Assembly (NCBI GenBank): GCA_023702235.1
Contig: JAMQCR010000001.1
Coordinates: forward strand, 3,224,001-3,288,000
Direction of reading: 5' to 3'
Origin: Neobacillus pocheonensis
Lineage (GTDB): Bacteria > Bacillota > Bacilli > Bacillales > Cytobacillaceae
DNA: 64,000 bases
Made by a program: the position numbers and the translations under genes. The number at the start of each line of letters is the position of its first letter. Within the stretch, counting starts at the first letter, position 1. The notes beneath the pieces are model-generated. The model saw only the letters and a list, made by a program, of their open reading frames with translations. It made no database searches and was not told the DNA's origin. Of this stretch, positions 55,465-64,000 are shown one piece after another.

Positions 55465-56877
55465 TTAATTACTTCTTTTTCTGTTTTCTGCTAAATCAGA
55501 AGTAAGTTGGATTGTACGTTTCTTGTTCAATGGATATAGGAATACTAATATTAAGAAAACTAATAGAAGGATAACTGCAGGTACTAATGTACCAAGTGTA
55601 TGAATACCATCTAGAGTACCTTTTGTTTGTATTTTACGAGTCACATCATATCCAGATGAAGCGATTGCATAACCACCGATACCACCGGCAATAGCTTGAC
55701 CCACTTTACGTGCGAATGAGTAAAGTGAATACACGGTTCCATCTTCTCTTAAACCGGTTACATGTTCATGATAATCGATTACGTCTGTTACGAATGCCCA
55801 AATCACTAAATTGAAGAATGAAAATCCAAACATACCGACAGCTAAAACACCGATAAATTGAGTTGCACTTAGGTTTGGTAAGAAGTATAAAAGAGCATAT
55901 ACAACGATTGCAAGTAACAAACCTACTGATGTTAGTTCTTTTTTACCAAATTTACCCACTAACGGTTTTACCATTGGCATGGCAATAATCAACGTGACCG
56001 TTTGGATAAGACCAACCATACTTAATGCTTTTGCGTTCCCAAAATAATCTTTAAATAAATACACGTTAACTGTACCGACAAGCATAAAACATACTAAGAA
56101 GATTAAAGAGGCAACAAGGATCCAAATTAATGGTTTATTCTTTCCAAATCCTTTTATTGTCTGACCTAAATTACCTTTCGCCTTTTCAGTTTCAGGTACA
56201 ACAATACGTTCAGTGGATAATTTATAACATGCCATGTAACAAGCGAGAGAAAGAATACCAAAAATAATGGCTCCCATTATAAAATGGTTTGCATCTGCCT
56301 TATTGTTTACAAACAAGATCAATGGCCCACCCACATTAATGATTAACCCTGCCAAGGCACCACCCAAAGATCGGAAAGTGGATAAGGTTGTACGTTCAAC
56401 AGGATCACTCGTAATAACAGAAGCCATGGAACCATAAGGAATATTAACGGTACTGTATAATGTTCCCCATAAAATATACGTGACAAAAGCATATGCTGCA
56501 TAAAACCCAGTTGACATCCCTGGAATGTGAACGAACATTAACACACCTGAAATAACAAGAGGGAACGACATTTTGAAAATCCATGGTCTAAATTTACCCT
56601 TAATTCCTGCCTTTCTGGAATCGATAAAACGCCCCCACGTAACATCCGCAACAGCATCCCAAAGTCTTGCAACAAGAAAGAGAGTTCCTACAAGTGCTGG
56701 ACTTATGTGATAAACATCTGTATAGAAAACCATTAAAAACGAAGATACTAGAATAAAGAAGAAATCATTGCCCCAATCACCAAACATATAACCAATTTTG
56801 TCTCTCATACCAAATTTTCTTACTTCAGCGTTTGCAGCTACAGTTCCTGTCGTATTTAGACCGGCATTTTGCCCCAT
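55465..56877 (-). CDS. GPH family sugar:cation symporter, probably glucuronide/hexuronate transporter
   Basis: A 470-residue transporter with twelve helices and GPH motifs: IGYMFGDWGNDFFFILVSSFLMVFYTDVY, RLWDAVADVTWGRFID, GKFRPWI, YGSMASVITSDPVERTTLSTFRSLGG and VTDVIDYHEHVTGLREDGTVYSLYSFARKVGQAIAGGIGG. UidB and YihP-type carriers share these. It has its own ROK-type operator upstream and follows the uxaC-uidA-gndA operon. A paralogue lies at the window end. Substrate inferred from context. Confidence 0.87.
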   Translation of the reverse strand: MGQNAGLNTTGTVAANAEVRKFGMRDKIGYMFGDWGNDFFFILVSSFLMVFYTDVYHISPALVGTLFLVARLWDAVADVTWGRFIDSRKAGIKGKFRPWIFKMSFPLVISGVLMFVHIPGMSTGFYAAYAFVTYILWGTLYSTVNIPYGSMASVITSDPVERTTLSTFRSLGGALAGLIINVGGPLILFVNNKADANHFIMGAIIFGILSLACYMACYKLSTERIVVPETEKAKGNLGQTIKGFGKNKPLIWILVASLIFLVCFMLVGTVNVYLFKDYFGNAKALSMVGLIQTVTLIIAMPMVKPLVGKFGKKELTSVGLLLAIVVYALLYFLPNLSATQFIGVLAVGMFGFSFFNLVIWAFVTDVIDYHEHVTGLREDGTVYSLYSFARKVGQAIAGGIGGYAIASSGYDVTRKIQTKGTLDGIHTLGTLVPAVILLLVFLILVFLYPLNKKRTIQLTSDLAENRKRSN

Positions 56878-56992
56878 TCACTACCCCTCCATTTTAAAAT
56901 ACAAATTTGTAAATCTCTCATAAAATAAGTCCGAATTTTTAGATAATATAAGATACAAAAAAGATCTTTTTCTAGCACCTCTAGATGGTAAT

Positions 56993-57019
56993 TAATTAGT
57001 TTAATGAACTAATTAATTA
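56993..57019. promoter_or_regulatory. ROK-type operator C (upstream of the GPH symporter gene)
   Basis: TAATTAGTT-TAATG-AACTAATTA then ATTA. The 9-bp arms are perfect. Same design and length as operators A and B. Confidence 0.7.
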
Positions 57020-57098
57020 CATAATAGTAGAATATCACTATCTATAAATTCCGTCAACACCCTTTTGTAAGCACTTAAAAGATATTTTTATATAAACT

Positions 57099-57145
57099 AA
57101 AGGTGCCAGGCACCATCCAATTTACGGATGGTGCCTGGCACCTTT
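57099..57145 (-). terminator. Terminator after gndA built from a GGTGCC repeat
   Basis: AAAGGTGCCAGGCACCATCC pairs perfectly (20 bp) with 57126-57145 across a 7-base loop. Each arm contains the palindrome GGTGCCAGGCACC, a repeat often seen in Bacillus intergenic regions. Confidence 0.75.
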
Positions 57146-57149
57146 TATA

Positions 57150-58562
57150 TTATTCCATCCAGTTTGTATGGAAAATTCCTTCTTTATCGACACGTTGATA
57201 AGTATGAGCTCCAAAGTAGTCACGTTGTGCTTGTAATAGATTAGCTGGAAGAGTTTCTGTACGATAGCTGTCATAGTATGCAATCGCGCTTGCGAATGAT
57301 GGAACCGGAATTCCACGCTCAATCGCCACTGCCAGAACTTGTCGCAACGCCTCCTGATAGCTTTCGACAATTTCTTTAAAGTACGGATCCAATAACAGGT
57401 TCGCCAATTCAGGATCTCTGTCGTATGAATCTTTGATTTTTTGTAAGAATTGTGCTCGAATGATACAGCCGCCGCGGAAAATCATCGCGATATCACCATA
57501 GCGGAGATTCCAATCGTATTCTTCAGATGCAGCGCGCATTTGCGCAAATCCCTGTGCATATGAACAAATTTTACTCATGTATAATGCTTTACGTACTGCT
57601 TCAATTAGTTCCTCTTTATTCCCTTCAAAAGCTGCAGTTGTTGGTCCAGAAAGCACCTTACTCGCCTTCACACGCTCATCTTTCATTGCTGATATAAAGC
57701 GGGCAAATACTGATTCTGTAATGATTGGCAGTGGAACACCTAAATCTAAAGCATTTTGGCTTGTCCACTTTCCTGTGCCTTTTTGTCCAGCAGTATCTAG
57801 AATCAAATCAACCATTGGTTTACCTGTTTCTTCGTCAACCTTTGTAAATATGTCTGCTGTAATTTCAATTAAGTAGCTATCTAATTCGCCTTTGTTCCAA
57901 TCAGCGAATACTTCGTGGAGTTCCTTGGCATTTAAACCAAGAACATTCTTCAGAATAAAATAAGCTTCTGAGATTAACTGCATATCACCGTATTCAATTC
58001 CATTATGAACCATTTTCACATAATGCCCAGCACCGTTTGGACCGATATAGGTGCAGCATGGATCACCCTCAACCTTGGCAGAGATGGCCTCTAAAATCGG
58101 CTTAACAAGATCATAGGCTTCTTTTTTTCCTCCTGGCATAATAGAAGGTCCTTTTAAAGCACCTTCTTCTCCGCCGGAAACACCTGTACCAATAAAATGG
58201 AAACCTGCTGTTCCTAATTCTTTATTCCGTCTGATTGTATCTTGGAAGAACGTATTTCCTCCATCAATAAGGATATCGCCTTCTTCAAGAAATGGCTTTA
58301 AAGAATCAATCGTAGCATCCGTTGCGGTACCTGCTTTCACCATCAACAAGATTTTTCTTGGTTTTTCTAGAGAATTGACAAATTCCTCAATCGTAGTTGC
58401 ACCTACAAAATTTTTACCTTCAGCTTCATTTTTTAAAAACTCTTCTGTTTTTTCATATGAACGATTAAAAACAGCGACGGAATATCCGCGGCTTTCAATA
58501 TTTAAAGCAAGATTTTTCCCCATAACCGCTAAACCAACCACACCAATTTGTTGTTTAGACAT
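57150..58562 (-). CDS. gndA: 6-phosphogluconate dehydrogenase (decarboxylating)
   Basis: A 470-residue enzyme: [22 protein letters not shown] (NADP loop), [49 protein letters not shown] (Lys and substrate loop), [16 protein letters not shown] and [11 protein letters not shown]. It turns 6-phosphogluconate to ribulose 5-phosphate and CO2. Its location in an operon with uxaC and uidA is unusual: glucuronate normally enters through KDG, so a gndA here suggests carbon passes through 6-phosphogluconate. Ends the uxaC-uidA-gndA operon. Confidence 0.95.
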   Translation of the reverse strand: MSKQQIGVVGLAVMGKNLALNIESRGYSVAVFNRSYEKTEEFLKNEAEGKNFVGATTIEEFVNSLEKPRKILLMVKAGTATDATIDSLKPFLEEGDILIDGGNTFFQDTIRRNKELGTAGFHFIGTGVSGGEEGALKGPSIMPGGKKEAYDLVKPILEAISAKVEGDPCCTYIGPNGAGHYVKMVHNGIEYGDMQLISEAYFILKNVLGLNAKELHEVFADWNKGELDSYLIEITADIFTKVDEETGKPMVDLILDTAGQKGTGKWTSQNALDLGVPLPIITESVFARFISAMKDERVKASKVLSGPTTAAFEGNKEELIEAVRKALYMSKICSYAQGFAQMRAASEEYDWNLRYGDIAMIFRGGCIIRAQFLQKIKDSYDRDPELANLLLDPYFKEIVESYQEALRQVLAVAIERGIPVPSFASAIAYYDSYRTETLPANLLQAQRDYFGAHTYQRVDKEGIFHTNWME

Positions 58563-58618
58563 AACTATCCTTCTTCCTTTCTTTATCCTATAAGATTTGT
58601 TGATTACTATAAGGCAGC

Positions 58619-60410
58619 TTATCCCTTATAGTTAAATTCAGGAATTTCTGTCCAGCGTTTGCGTAATTCATGCGCTACATATTTTGGCTTGCGCTCGCGG
58701 GTAAAAATCCCCTTTTTGTTTCCTTGAACACGAATAATTCCCTGGCTTGTCGCAAAATCAGCGAAGTTCCATACTTGCTCCCCGACAAAGTGATTAAACT
58801 CATCAAACACTTCATGGTTTGCTTTATAGAATTCTACTTGATATTCTTCTGTAAACATAACAGGTTCTACATCATGAAATCCGGCAACTGTATCTGCACC
58901 GTACTCGGTCATCATAAATGGTTTATCCGGGCAGCGTTCAAGCTAGCCATTGAATTCTGCGCGTAACTTCGCTTTTGCAGAGACAAGATCACCACCATCA
59001 ACATACCATCCATAATAACGGTTTAATGCAAGAACATCAATTAATTCGGCAATTTTATCCTTATCCGGTGTAGATCCTAAATGTGTTACAAGAGTCACAG
59101 GACGTTTTTGTGGGTCGAGTTCTTTTGCCAATTCTACTAGCAGCTTAAAGTATTCATATGCTCCTTCTTCTTCTGACGCCGGTTTATTAGAAATATTCCA
59201 CATAACAACTGATGGATGATTTTTATCACGGGCAATGAGTTCCTTTATAACATCTTGGTGATGGTCGAAGGTTTTAAGACCCTGCCAAGTATTTCTTTGT
59301 GCGACACCGCCTGATAACATGACCATAAAATTCAAATGCAAGCCTACTGCAGGTACTTCATCAATGACAACAAATCCTTCACGGTCAGCAAGACGCATTA
59401 ATTCTTCCGAGTAGGGATAATGGGATGTGCGGAATGAATTAGCTCCGATCCACTTCATGAGGTTGAAATCCATCACGTTGGCTGCTTCATCAAAGCCTCT
59501 ACCATGGATGGGTGAATCTTCATGCTTTCCGAAGCCTTTAAAATAAAATGGCTTATTATTAATAAGAAACTTTCCGTCTTTCACTTCTACCGTTCTTACA
59601 CCAAAGGGCTGTTCATAAACATCGATAGTTTTCCCATCCTTGATCAATTCCACATTTAACGTGTATAAATAGGCATTTAGCGGTTCCCAAAGCTTTACAT
59701 TAGAGATGTTGATCGTGCCAGAGCCTCCTTCCGCTTTTCCTACGACCGACCCTGACTCATCGGCTACACTAACTTTTACTTGAGACTCTCCTACTGACTC
59801 AATTGAATAGTAAACCGTACCTTTACTATCGGATACAATTGCAACATCTTGAATATAAGTACGAGGCGTCGTATATATTTTGACTGGACGTTGCAGGCCA
59901 GCATAGTTGAAAAAGTCAAAATTCGGTTCGTTGTGGACTACTTTGCCGTCACCTGGAACATCTTTTTCTTTAAAAAATCCAACCGGAAGAGTTGAATCGT
60001 CAACAATATTGTTAACAGCAACCGTTAAGCGATTTTTTCCTGCTTGTAAAAAGCGATTGATTTCAGCCTCAAATGGCAAAAAGCCACCTTTATGCTCGAC
60101 AATCAGCGCTCCATTTAGAAACACTTTTGCAATATGTGTGGCCGAACCAAAACGTAAAACAACACGCTCCGTAGTAAGAATTTCTGGAACAGAAAATTCC
60201 CGCTCATACCAAACCCATCCAACATGGTCACGGATGCTAGCTGTCACACCAATATCATTGAAGGAAGATGGCACTGCCATTCTCATTGGTACGCTCAATT
60301 TTGCATTTTGCCAATTTTCCTGAAAACCGTTTCCAGTATCGAGCTTAAAATTCCAAATACCATTCAGGTCAATTAGATTTCTGGTTTTCTGTAAGGATTG
60401 GATACAACAT
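58619..60410 (-). pseudogene. uidA: Beta-glucuronidase (GH2), with a frameshift, an amber codon and a changed catalytic residue
   Basis: Start 60410 (MLYPILTE) with GAGGTG upstream. One extra A near 60387 shifts the frame; removal gives [21 protein letters not shown]. The body 60298-58943 covers the sugar-binding and barrel domains ([34 protein letters not shown]). At 58943-58945 an in-frame TAG stands where Trp is expected (EFNG[25 protein letters not shown]). The acid/base motif NEP reads NKP ([14 protein letters not shown]). The nucleophile in MTEYG is intact. Total ~597 residues. It should release glucuronate from glucuronides, but as read it would be inactive. Confidence 0.85.
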
Positions 60411-60520
60411 CCTTTGCACCTCTTTATATAATTTTAATCGTAACTTATTAAAAATATCATTCTCTGGACTCTTAAATTTTCATTGTTCTGGGAGAGGCAA
60501 ATTTAACTATTATTTCATTT

Positions 60521-61924
60521 TTATCGGTTTAAAAAATAACTTTCTGCATTTTGATAGCAAATATTCCGTACCATTTGCTCCATTAATTTCATGTCATTCG
60601 GAACTAAACCTTTTTCAACCCAATCCCCAAGGATGTTGCAAAGAATACGACGGAAGTATTCATGCCTTGCATAAGAGAGGAAACTGCGAGAATCGGTTAA
60701 CATGCCAATAAAGTGGCTTAGCAAGCCCACATTTGCTAAATCCTTCATTTGCTTTTCCATTCCATCAATATGGTCGCTAAACCACCAACCAGACCCAAAT
60801 TGAACTTTTCCTGGAATACCTTCCTCGAAGAAGTTCCCCATCATCCCTGCTAATACCACATTATCTTTTGGATTTAAGTTAAATAACACAGTTCTTGGCA
60901 ATGCATTTTCTTGGTCAAGTGAATCAAGGAAACTGGATAATCCTTCTGCCACATTAGCTTCTCCAACAGAGTCAAATCCTATATCTGTGCCAAGGAGCTC
61001 TTTCATTTTTGTGTTGTTGTTTCTCATTGCTCCCATATGCAGCTGCATAACCCACTGTTTTTCGGCATACATTTTTCCAAGCTCTTTTAATAGGTAGCAA
61101 CGGTATGCAACCAACTCATCATTGGAGAGCTGTTCTCCACTTAGCCGTTTATTGAAAATCACTTCAACTTCTTGCTTAGTAGTTTCTACATATTCCATTT
61201 TTTGAATATCATGGTCAGATGCGCATCCACCATTTTCATGGAAAAATTCCACACGCTGTTTAAGTGCATTAATAAATCCATCAAGAGAATCAACATTCAC
61301 TCCGGATACTTGAGCCAATTTTCCAATCCAATTGTTGAAGGTTGGACGTTCAATGAAAAGGGCTCCATCAGGACGGAATGTCGGTGCAATCATCGTTTTA
61401 AAGGATGGATCCTTTTTCAATAATTGGTGGTATTCTAATGTAGATATTGGGTCATCTGTTGTACCGATAAACTGAACGTTTGATTTTTCAATAAATGCTC
61501 GTGGTCTGAATTCATTTTTCTGCAATTTTTCATTACATTCATCCCAAATCTCACGGGCTGTTTCTGGACTAAGTAATTTATCAATACCAAAAAAAGTTTT
61601 CAATTCTAGGTGTGTCCAGTGATAAAGTGGGTTTCCAATTAAATAGGGAACTGTTTGAGCCCATGCTGAGAATTTTTCCCAATCATCAGCGTCGCCTGTA
61701 ATGAATCGCTCTCCAATTCCATGCATGCGCATTGTCCGCCATTTGTAATGGTCTCCTCCAAGCCATATTTGTGTAATATTTTCATATGACTTGTTTTCCC
61801 AAACCTCCTGTGGGCTTAAGTGACAGTGAAAATCAAAAATCGGCATTCCCTCTGCCGCATTTTCGTATAGTTTAATCGCAGTTTCTGAGTTTAACAAAAA
61901 GTGGTTGTCTAAAAAGGTTTTCAT
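60521..61924 (-). CDS. uxaC: Glucuronate isomerase
   Basis: A 467-residue enzyme: MPIFDFHCHLSPQEVWENKSYENITQIWLGGDHYKWRTMR (metal His), EKSNVQFIGTTDDPISTLEYHQLL, APTFRPDGALFI, QLHMGAMRNNNTKMKE and GWWFSDHIDGMEKQMKDLANVGLLSHFIGMLTDSRSFLSYARHEYFRRILC. It converts D-glucuronate to D-fructuronate (and galacturonate to tagaturonate). Ribosome site GGAGGGG. First gene of the operon, with operator B, a cre-like site and a promoter upstream; intact, unlike uidA. Confidence 0.95.
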   Translation of the reverse strand: MKTFLDNHFLLNSETAIKLYENAAEGMPIFDFHCHLSPQEVWENKSYENITQIWLGGDHYKWRTMRMHGIGERFITGDADDWEKFSAWAQTVPYLIGNPLYHWTHLELKTFFGIDKLLSPETAREIWDECNEKLQKNEFRPRAFIEKSNVQFIGTTDDPISTLEYHQLLKKDPSFKTMIAPTFRPDGALFIERPTFNNWIGKLAQVSGVNVDSLDGFINALKQRVEFFHENGGCASDHDIQKMEYVETTKQEVEVIFNKRLSGEQLSNDELVAYRCYLLKELGKMYAEKQWVMQLHMGAMRNNNTKMKELLGTDIGFDSVGEANVAEGLSSFLDSLDQENALPRTVLFNLNPKDNVVLAGMMGNFFEEGIPGKVQFGSGWWFSDHIDGMEKQMKDLANVGLLSHFIGMLTDSRSFLSYARHEYFRRILCNILGDWVEKGLVPNDMKLMEQMVRNICYQNAESYFLNR

Positions 61925-61951
61925 AAAAATTCCCCTCCATCTTAAAATAAA

Positions 61952-61988
61952 GGTATACTATTATTATGTTCCGCTGTAAACCCTTACA
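61952..61988 (-). promoter_or_regulatory. Promoter of uxaC with overlapping cre-like site
   Basis: On the minus strand TTTACA (61975-61980), 17 bases, TATACC (61952-61957). TGTAAACCCTTACA (61975-61988) is one mismatch from cre and lies over the -35. Confidence 0.45.
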
Positions 61989-62023
61989 AAAGAGTAAATT
62001 GTGGTGATCAAAATCGGTTTTTT

Positions 62024-62050
62024 TAATTTGTTTATTGAACAAATTAATTA
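62024..62050. promoter_or_regulatory. ROK-type operator B (uxaC / ROK2 intergenic)
   Basis: TAATTTGTT-TATTG-AACAAATTA then ATTA; perfect 9-bp arms. Shared with operators A and C. Confidence 0.72.
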
Positions 62051-62182
62051 CAAACCTAATTTACCACTTTTATTCTATTTCGTCAATGAACACTTTTTAA
62101 ATAAGAGAAAGAGGCTGTATAATGAAAGAACCTGTTATAATAGGATTATACTTAAAGCAATTGCCTGAAATGGAGGATATAA

Positions 62183-63346
62183 ATGGTTACCGGAGATGCG
62201 GCTTATATAAAGAAAATCAATCGCTCATTAATCATTAGAAAAATTATCAAGGAAGGAATGATTTCTCGAGCTGATTTATCCAAGGCCGTCGACTTGACGA
62301 GAGCTACCATCTCGGCACAGGTTGCCGATCTCTTGGAGGAAGAGCTGATTATTGAAACACAGCTTGAGCATTACTCTGTCGGAAGAAAGCCAATTATGCT
62401 CTCTTTAAACAATCAGGCAGGCTATGCACTTGGGATTGACCTTGATTATGGTCAAATTTCTTTTACCCTATCAGACCTTCTTGGTAAACCTGTTTCGTCA
62501 ACTATTATAAAAGTAAATACGGTTGACTATTCTGAGACTCTTCATCTTTTAATTGAACAGATCAAAAAATACAAAGCAGAATTCACTGATAGCCGCTATG
62601 GAATCGTTGGAATTGTCATTGCTATCCATGGACTTGTCTCAAAAAATGAAGTCATCCACTATGTTCCTCGTCAACAATGGGAGGACATTAATCTAAAAGA
62701 AGATCTAGAAAAAGAAATTAATTTGGAGATTTACATTGAGAACAATGCAAATCTATGTGCTTTTGCCGAGCGGGTCTATAAGCACCATGAAACAGATAAC
62801 CTGTTATGTACGACTTTATATTCTGGTATCGGGTTAGGAATGATGATGAATAATGAGTTTTTTCGAGGGCATGACGGATATGCGGGGGAAGCGGGACATA
62901 TGATTGTTGTGCCAGGAGGAAAACCATGCAATTGCGGAAATAAAGGGTGCTGGGAAAAATACTCCTCCGAATCAAGCATTTTTGAATATTTGTCTAATAA
63001 AAGGAAAATCGAGAACTTAACATATGAACATATTCAAAATTGGTTTAATGAAGGCGATGAGGAAGTACAGGAACTGATGGAACAATTTATTTACTATCTG
63101 TCAATTGGTTTGAATAATATGATCAACATGTACAACCCAGACGTGCTAGTGCTCGATAGCGAGTTGCTTCGTATGTATCCAGAAGCGCTTAACAAAATTA
63201 GAGAAAACCTAAACTCTTCTATCAGCCATTACCGTGAATTGTTGATATCCTCGATTGGAAAAAAATCATGTGTTTTGGGTGCATGCGCACTCGCCATTCA
63301 AAATTTCCTAGATGTTCCAATGCTAAGTTTACCATATGAACGGTAA
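62183..63346 (+). CDS. ROK family transcriptional repressor (copy 2)
   Basis: A 387-residue paralogue of the repressor at 46714 with the same domain order: winged helix (GMISRADLSKAVDLTRATISAQVADLLEEELI), ROK domain (ALGIDLDYGQISFTLS) and zinc motif GKPCNCGNKGCWEKYSSES. Ribosome site TGGAGGAT precedes the ATG. Divergent from uxaC with operator B between. TATAAT-like sequences lie at 62118-62123. Two close copies controlling similar operators suggest duplication of a regulator/operon pair. Confidence 0.88.
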   Translation: MVTGDAAYIKKINRSLIIRKIIKEGMISRADLSKAVDLTRATISAQVADLLEEELIIETQLEHYSVGRKPIMLSLNNQAGYALGIDLDYGQISFTLSDLLGKPVSSTIIKVNTVDYSETLHLLIEQIKKYKAEFTDSRYGIVGIVIAIHGLVSKNEVIHYVPRQQWEDINLKEDLEKEINLEIYIENNANLCAFAERVYKHHETDNLLCTTLYSGIGLGMMMNNEFFRGHDGYAGEAGHMIVVPGGKPCNCGNKGCWEKYSSESSIFEYLSNKRKIENLTYEHIQNWFNEGDEEVQELMEQFIYYLSIGLNNMINMYNPDVLVLDSELLRMYPEALNKIRENLNSSISHYRELLISSIGKKSCVLGACALAIQNFLDVPMLSLPYER

Positions 63347-63388
63347 TAGATTATCGGAAATAAATGTAATCGTTTTCTGAATAAAAGC

Positions 63389-63427
63389 AAAATCCCCTAT
63401 AGCGAAACCTCGCTTTAGGGGATTTTT
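63389..63427. terminator. Bidirectional terminator between ROK2 and the second GPH gene
   Basis: AAAATCCCCTA-TAGCG...CGCT-TTAGGGGATTTT with T/A runs on both sides. Confidence 0.85.
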
Positions 63428-63457
63428 ATGCTGCTTGTTAGGCATGTATATTCTGAT

Positions 63458-64000
63458 TCAATTACGTTCTTTTCTTTTTTCTGCTAAGTCAACAGTAAGT
63501 TGGGTAGTACGTTCCTTATTCAATGGATATAGAAATACTAAGATTATGAATATCACAACTAGAATAACGTACTAAAGTACCAAGTGTATGAATACCATCA
63601 AGTGCACTTTGTGTTTGCTCTTTAAGACCTGCTTTATATCCAACTGCTCCAATCGCAAAACCACCCAGACCACCAGCAAGTGCTTGACCAACCTTACGTG
63701 CAAAAGAATAGATCGAATACACGGTACCATCTTCTCGTAAACCTGTTAAATATTCATGATAATCAATCACGTCTGTCACGAATGCCCAAATCACTAAATT
63801 GAAGAATGCATATCCAAACATAGCGACAGTTAGAAGTGCAATAAATTGCGTTGCCGTTAAGTTTGGGAAGAAGTATAAAAAAGTATAGACAACGCCTGCA
63901 AGTAACAGACCGACTGCTGCTATTTCTTTTTTACCATACTTAGCTACTAATGGTTTTACCATTGGCATGGCGATAAATACAGTGACCGTTTGGAGAAATC
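63458..64000 (-). pseudogene. Second GPH symporter, C-terminal part, with a 5-bp deletion (continues past the window)
   Basis: The end of a paralogue of the transporter at 55465: MPMVKPLVAKYGKKEIAAVGLLLAG, VTDVIDYHEYLTGLREDGTVYSIYSFARKVGQALAGGLGG. Near 63570 the sequence reads GTAC-GTTATT where the paralogue has GTAC-CTGCA-GTTATC, so five bases are missing and the frame ends early at 63516. In the shifted frame VILVVIFIILVFLYPLNKERTTQL continues to TGA at 63458. The N-terminus lies beyond the window. Confidence 0.8.

Overview
This is a low-GC Gram-positive chromosome segment from a spore-forming Bacillaceae (Bacillus/Neobacillus type). The evidence is strong AGGAGG-type ribosome sites, TTG/GTG starts, SpoVR, a sporulation-type sensor kinase, cre and Fur boxes, and gene neighbourhoods that recall B. 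subtilis (two CNNM transporters around a MerR gene as in yhdP-yhdQ-yhdT; yhcT/yhcU; pgcA; yhdB; spoVR). No rRNA, tRNA, CRISPR array, prophage or intact insertion sequence was seen.

Layout. 1-8 kb: kinase end, acetyltransferase, two CNNM/HlyC ion transporters, small proteins. 8-10.6 kb: YcgR/YcgQ metal-linked permease pair. 10.7-16 kb: secreted acid phosphatase and an alanine-use locus (permease, AdeR, Ald). 16-24 kb: Fur-controlled FTR1 iron uptake, SpoVR, PgcA, YhcU/YhcT. 24-36 kb: Pit phosphate transport, proC, deoR-deoC, MMPL exporter, a truncated cyclic-nucleotide phosphodiesterase, an ArsB/NhaD-type transporter. 36-64 kb: an accessory sugar-acid region. It holds two gluconokinases, a complete nickel-pincer cofactor set (LarB, LarC1/C2, LarE) with a LarA-type epimerase and a UxuB-like dehydrogenase, a cluster of three Gfo/Idh oxidoreductases and two TIM-barrel isomerases, a uxaC-uidA-gndA operon, two GPH symporters and two ROK repressors.

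Main proposal. These genes can be joined into one route: glucuronide -> glucuronate (UidA) -> fructuronate (UxaC) -> D-mannonate (SDR) -> D-gluconate (LarA-type C2 epimerisation) -> 6-phosphogluconate (GntK) -> ribulose 5-phosphate (GndA). Mannonate dehydratase and the KDG enzymes are absent from the window. Three near-identical 27-bp ROK-type operators lie upstream of the lar operon, of uxaC and of the GPH symporter, tying the parts into one regulon. The chemistry of the LarA step is inferred, not shown.

Caveat. About fourteen genes carry frameshifts or stops. Many are +/-1 changes in short homopolymers in otherwise conserved genes, which suggests base-calling errors. Others (a 5-bp deletion in the second GPH symporter, an amber codon and a lost catalytic Glu in uidA, an in-frame internal deletion in an RpiR copy) look like real decay.
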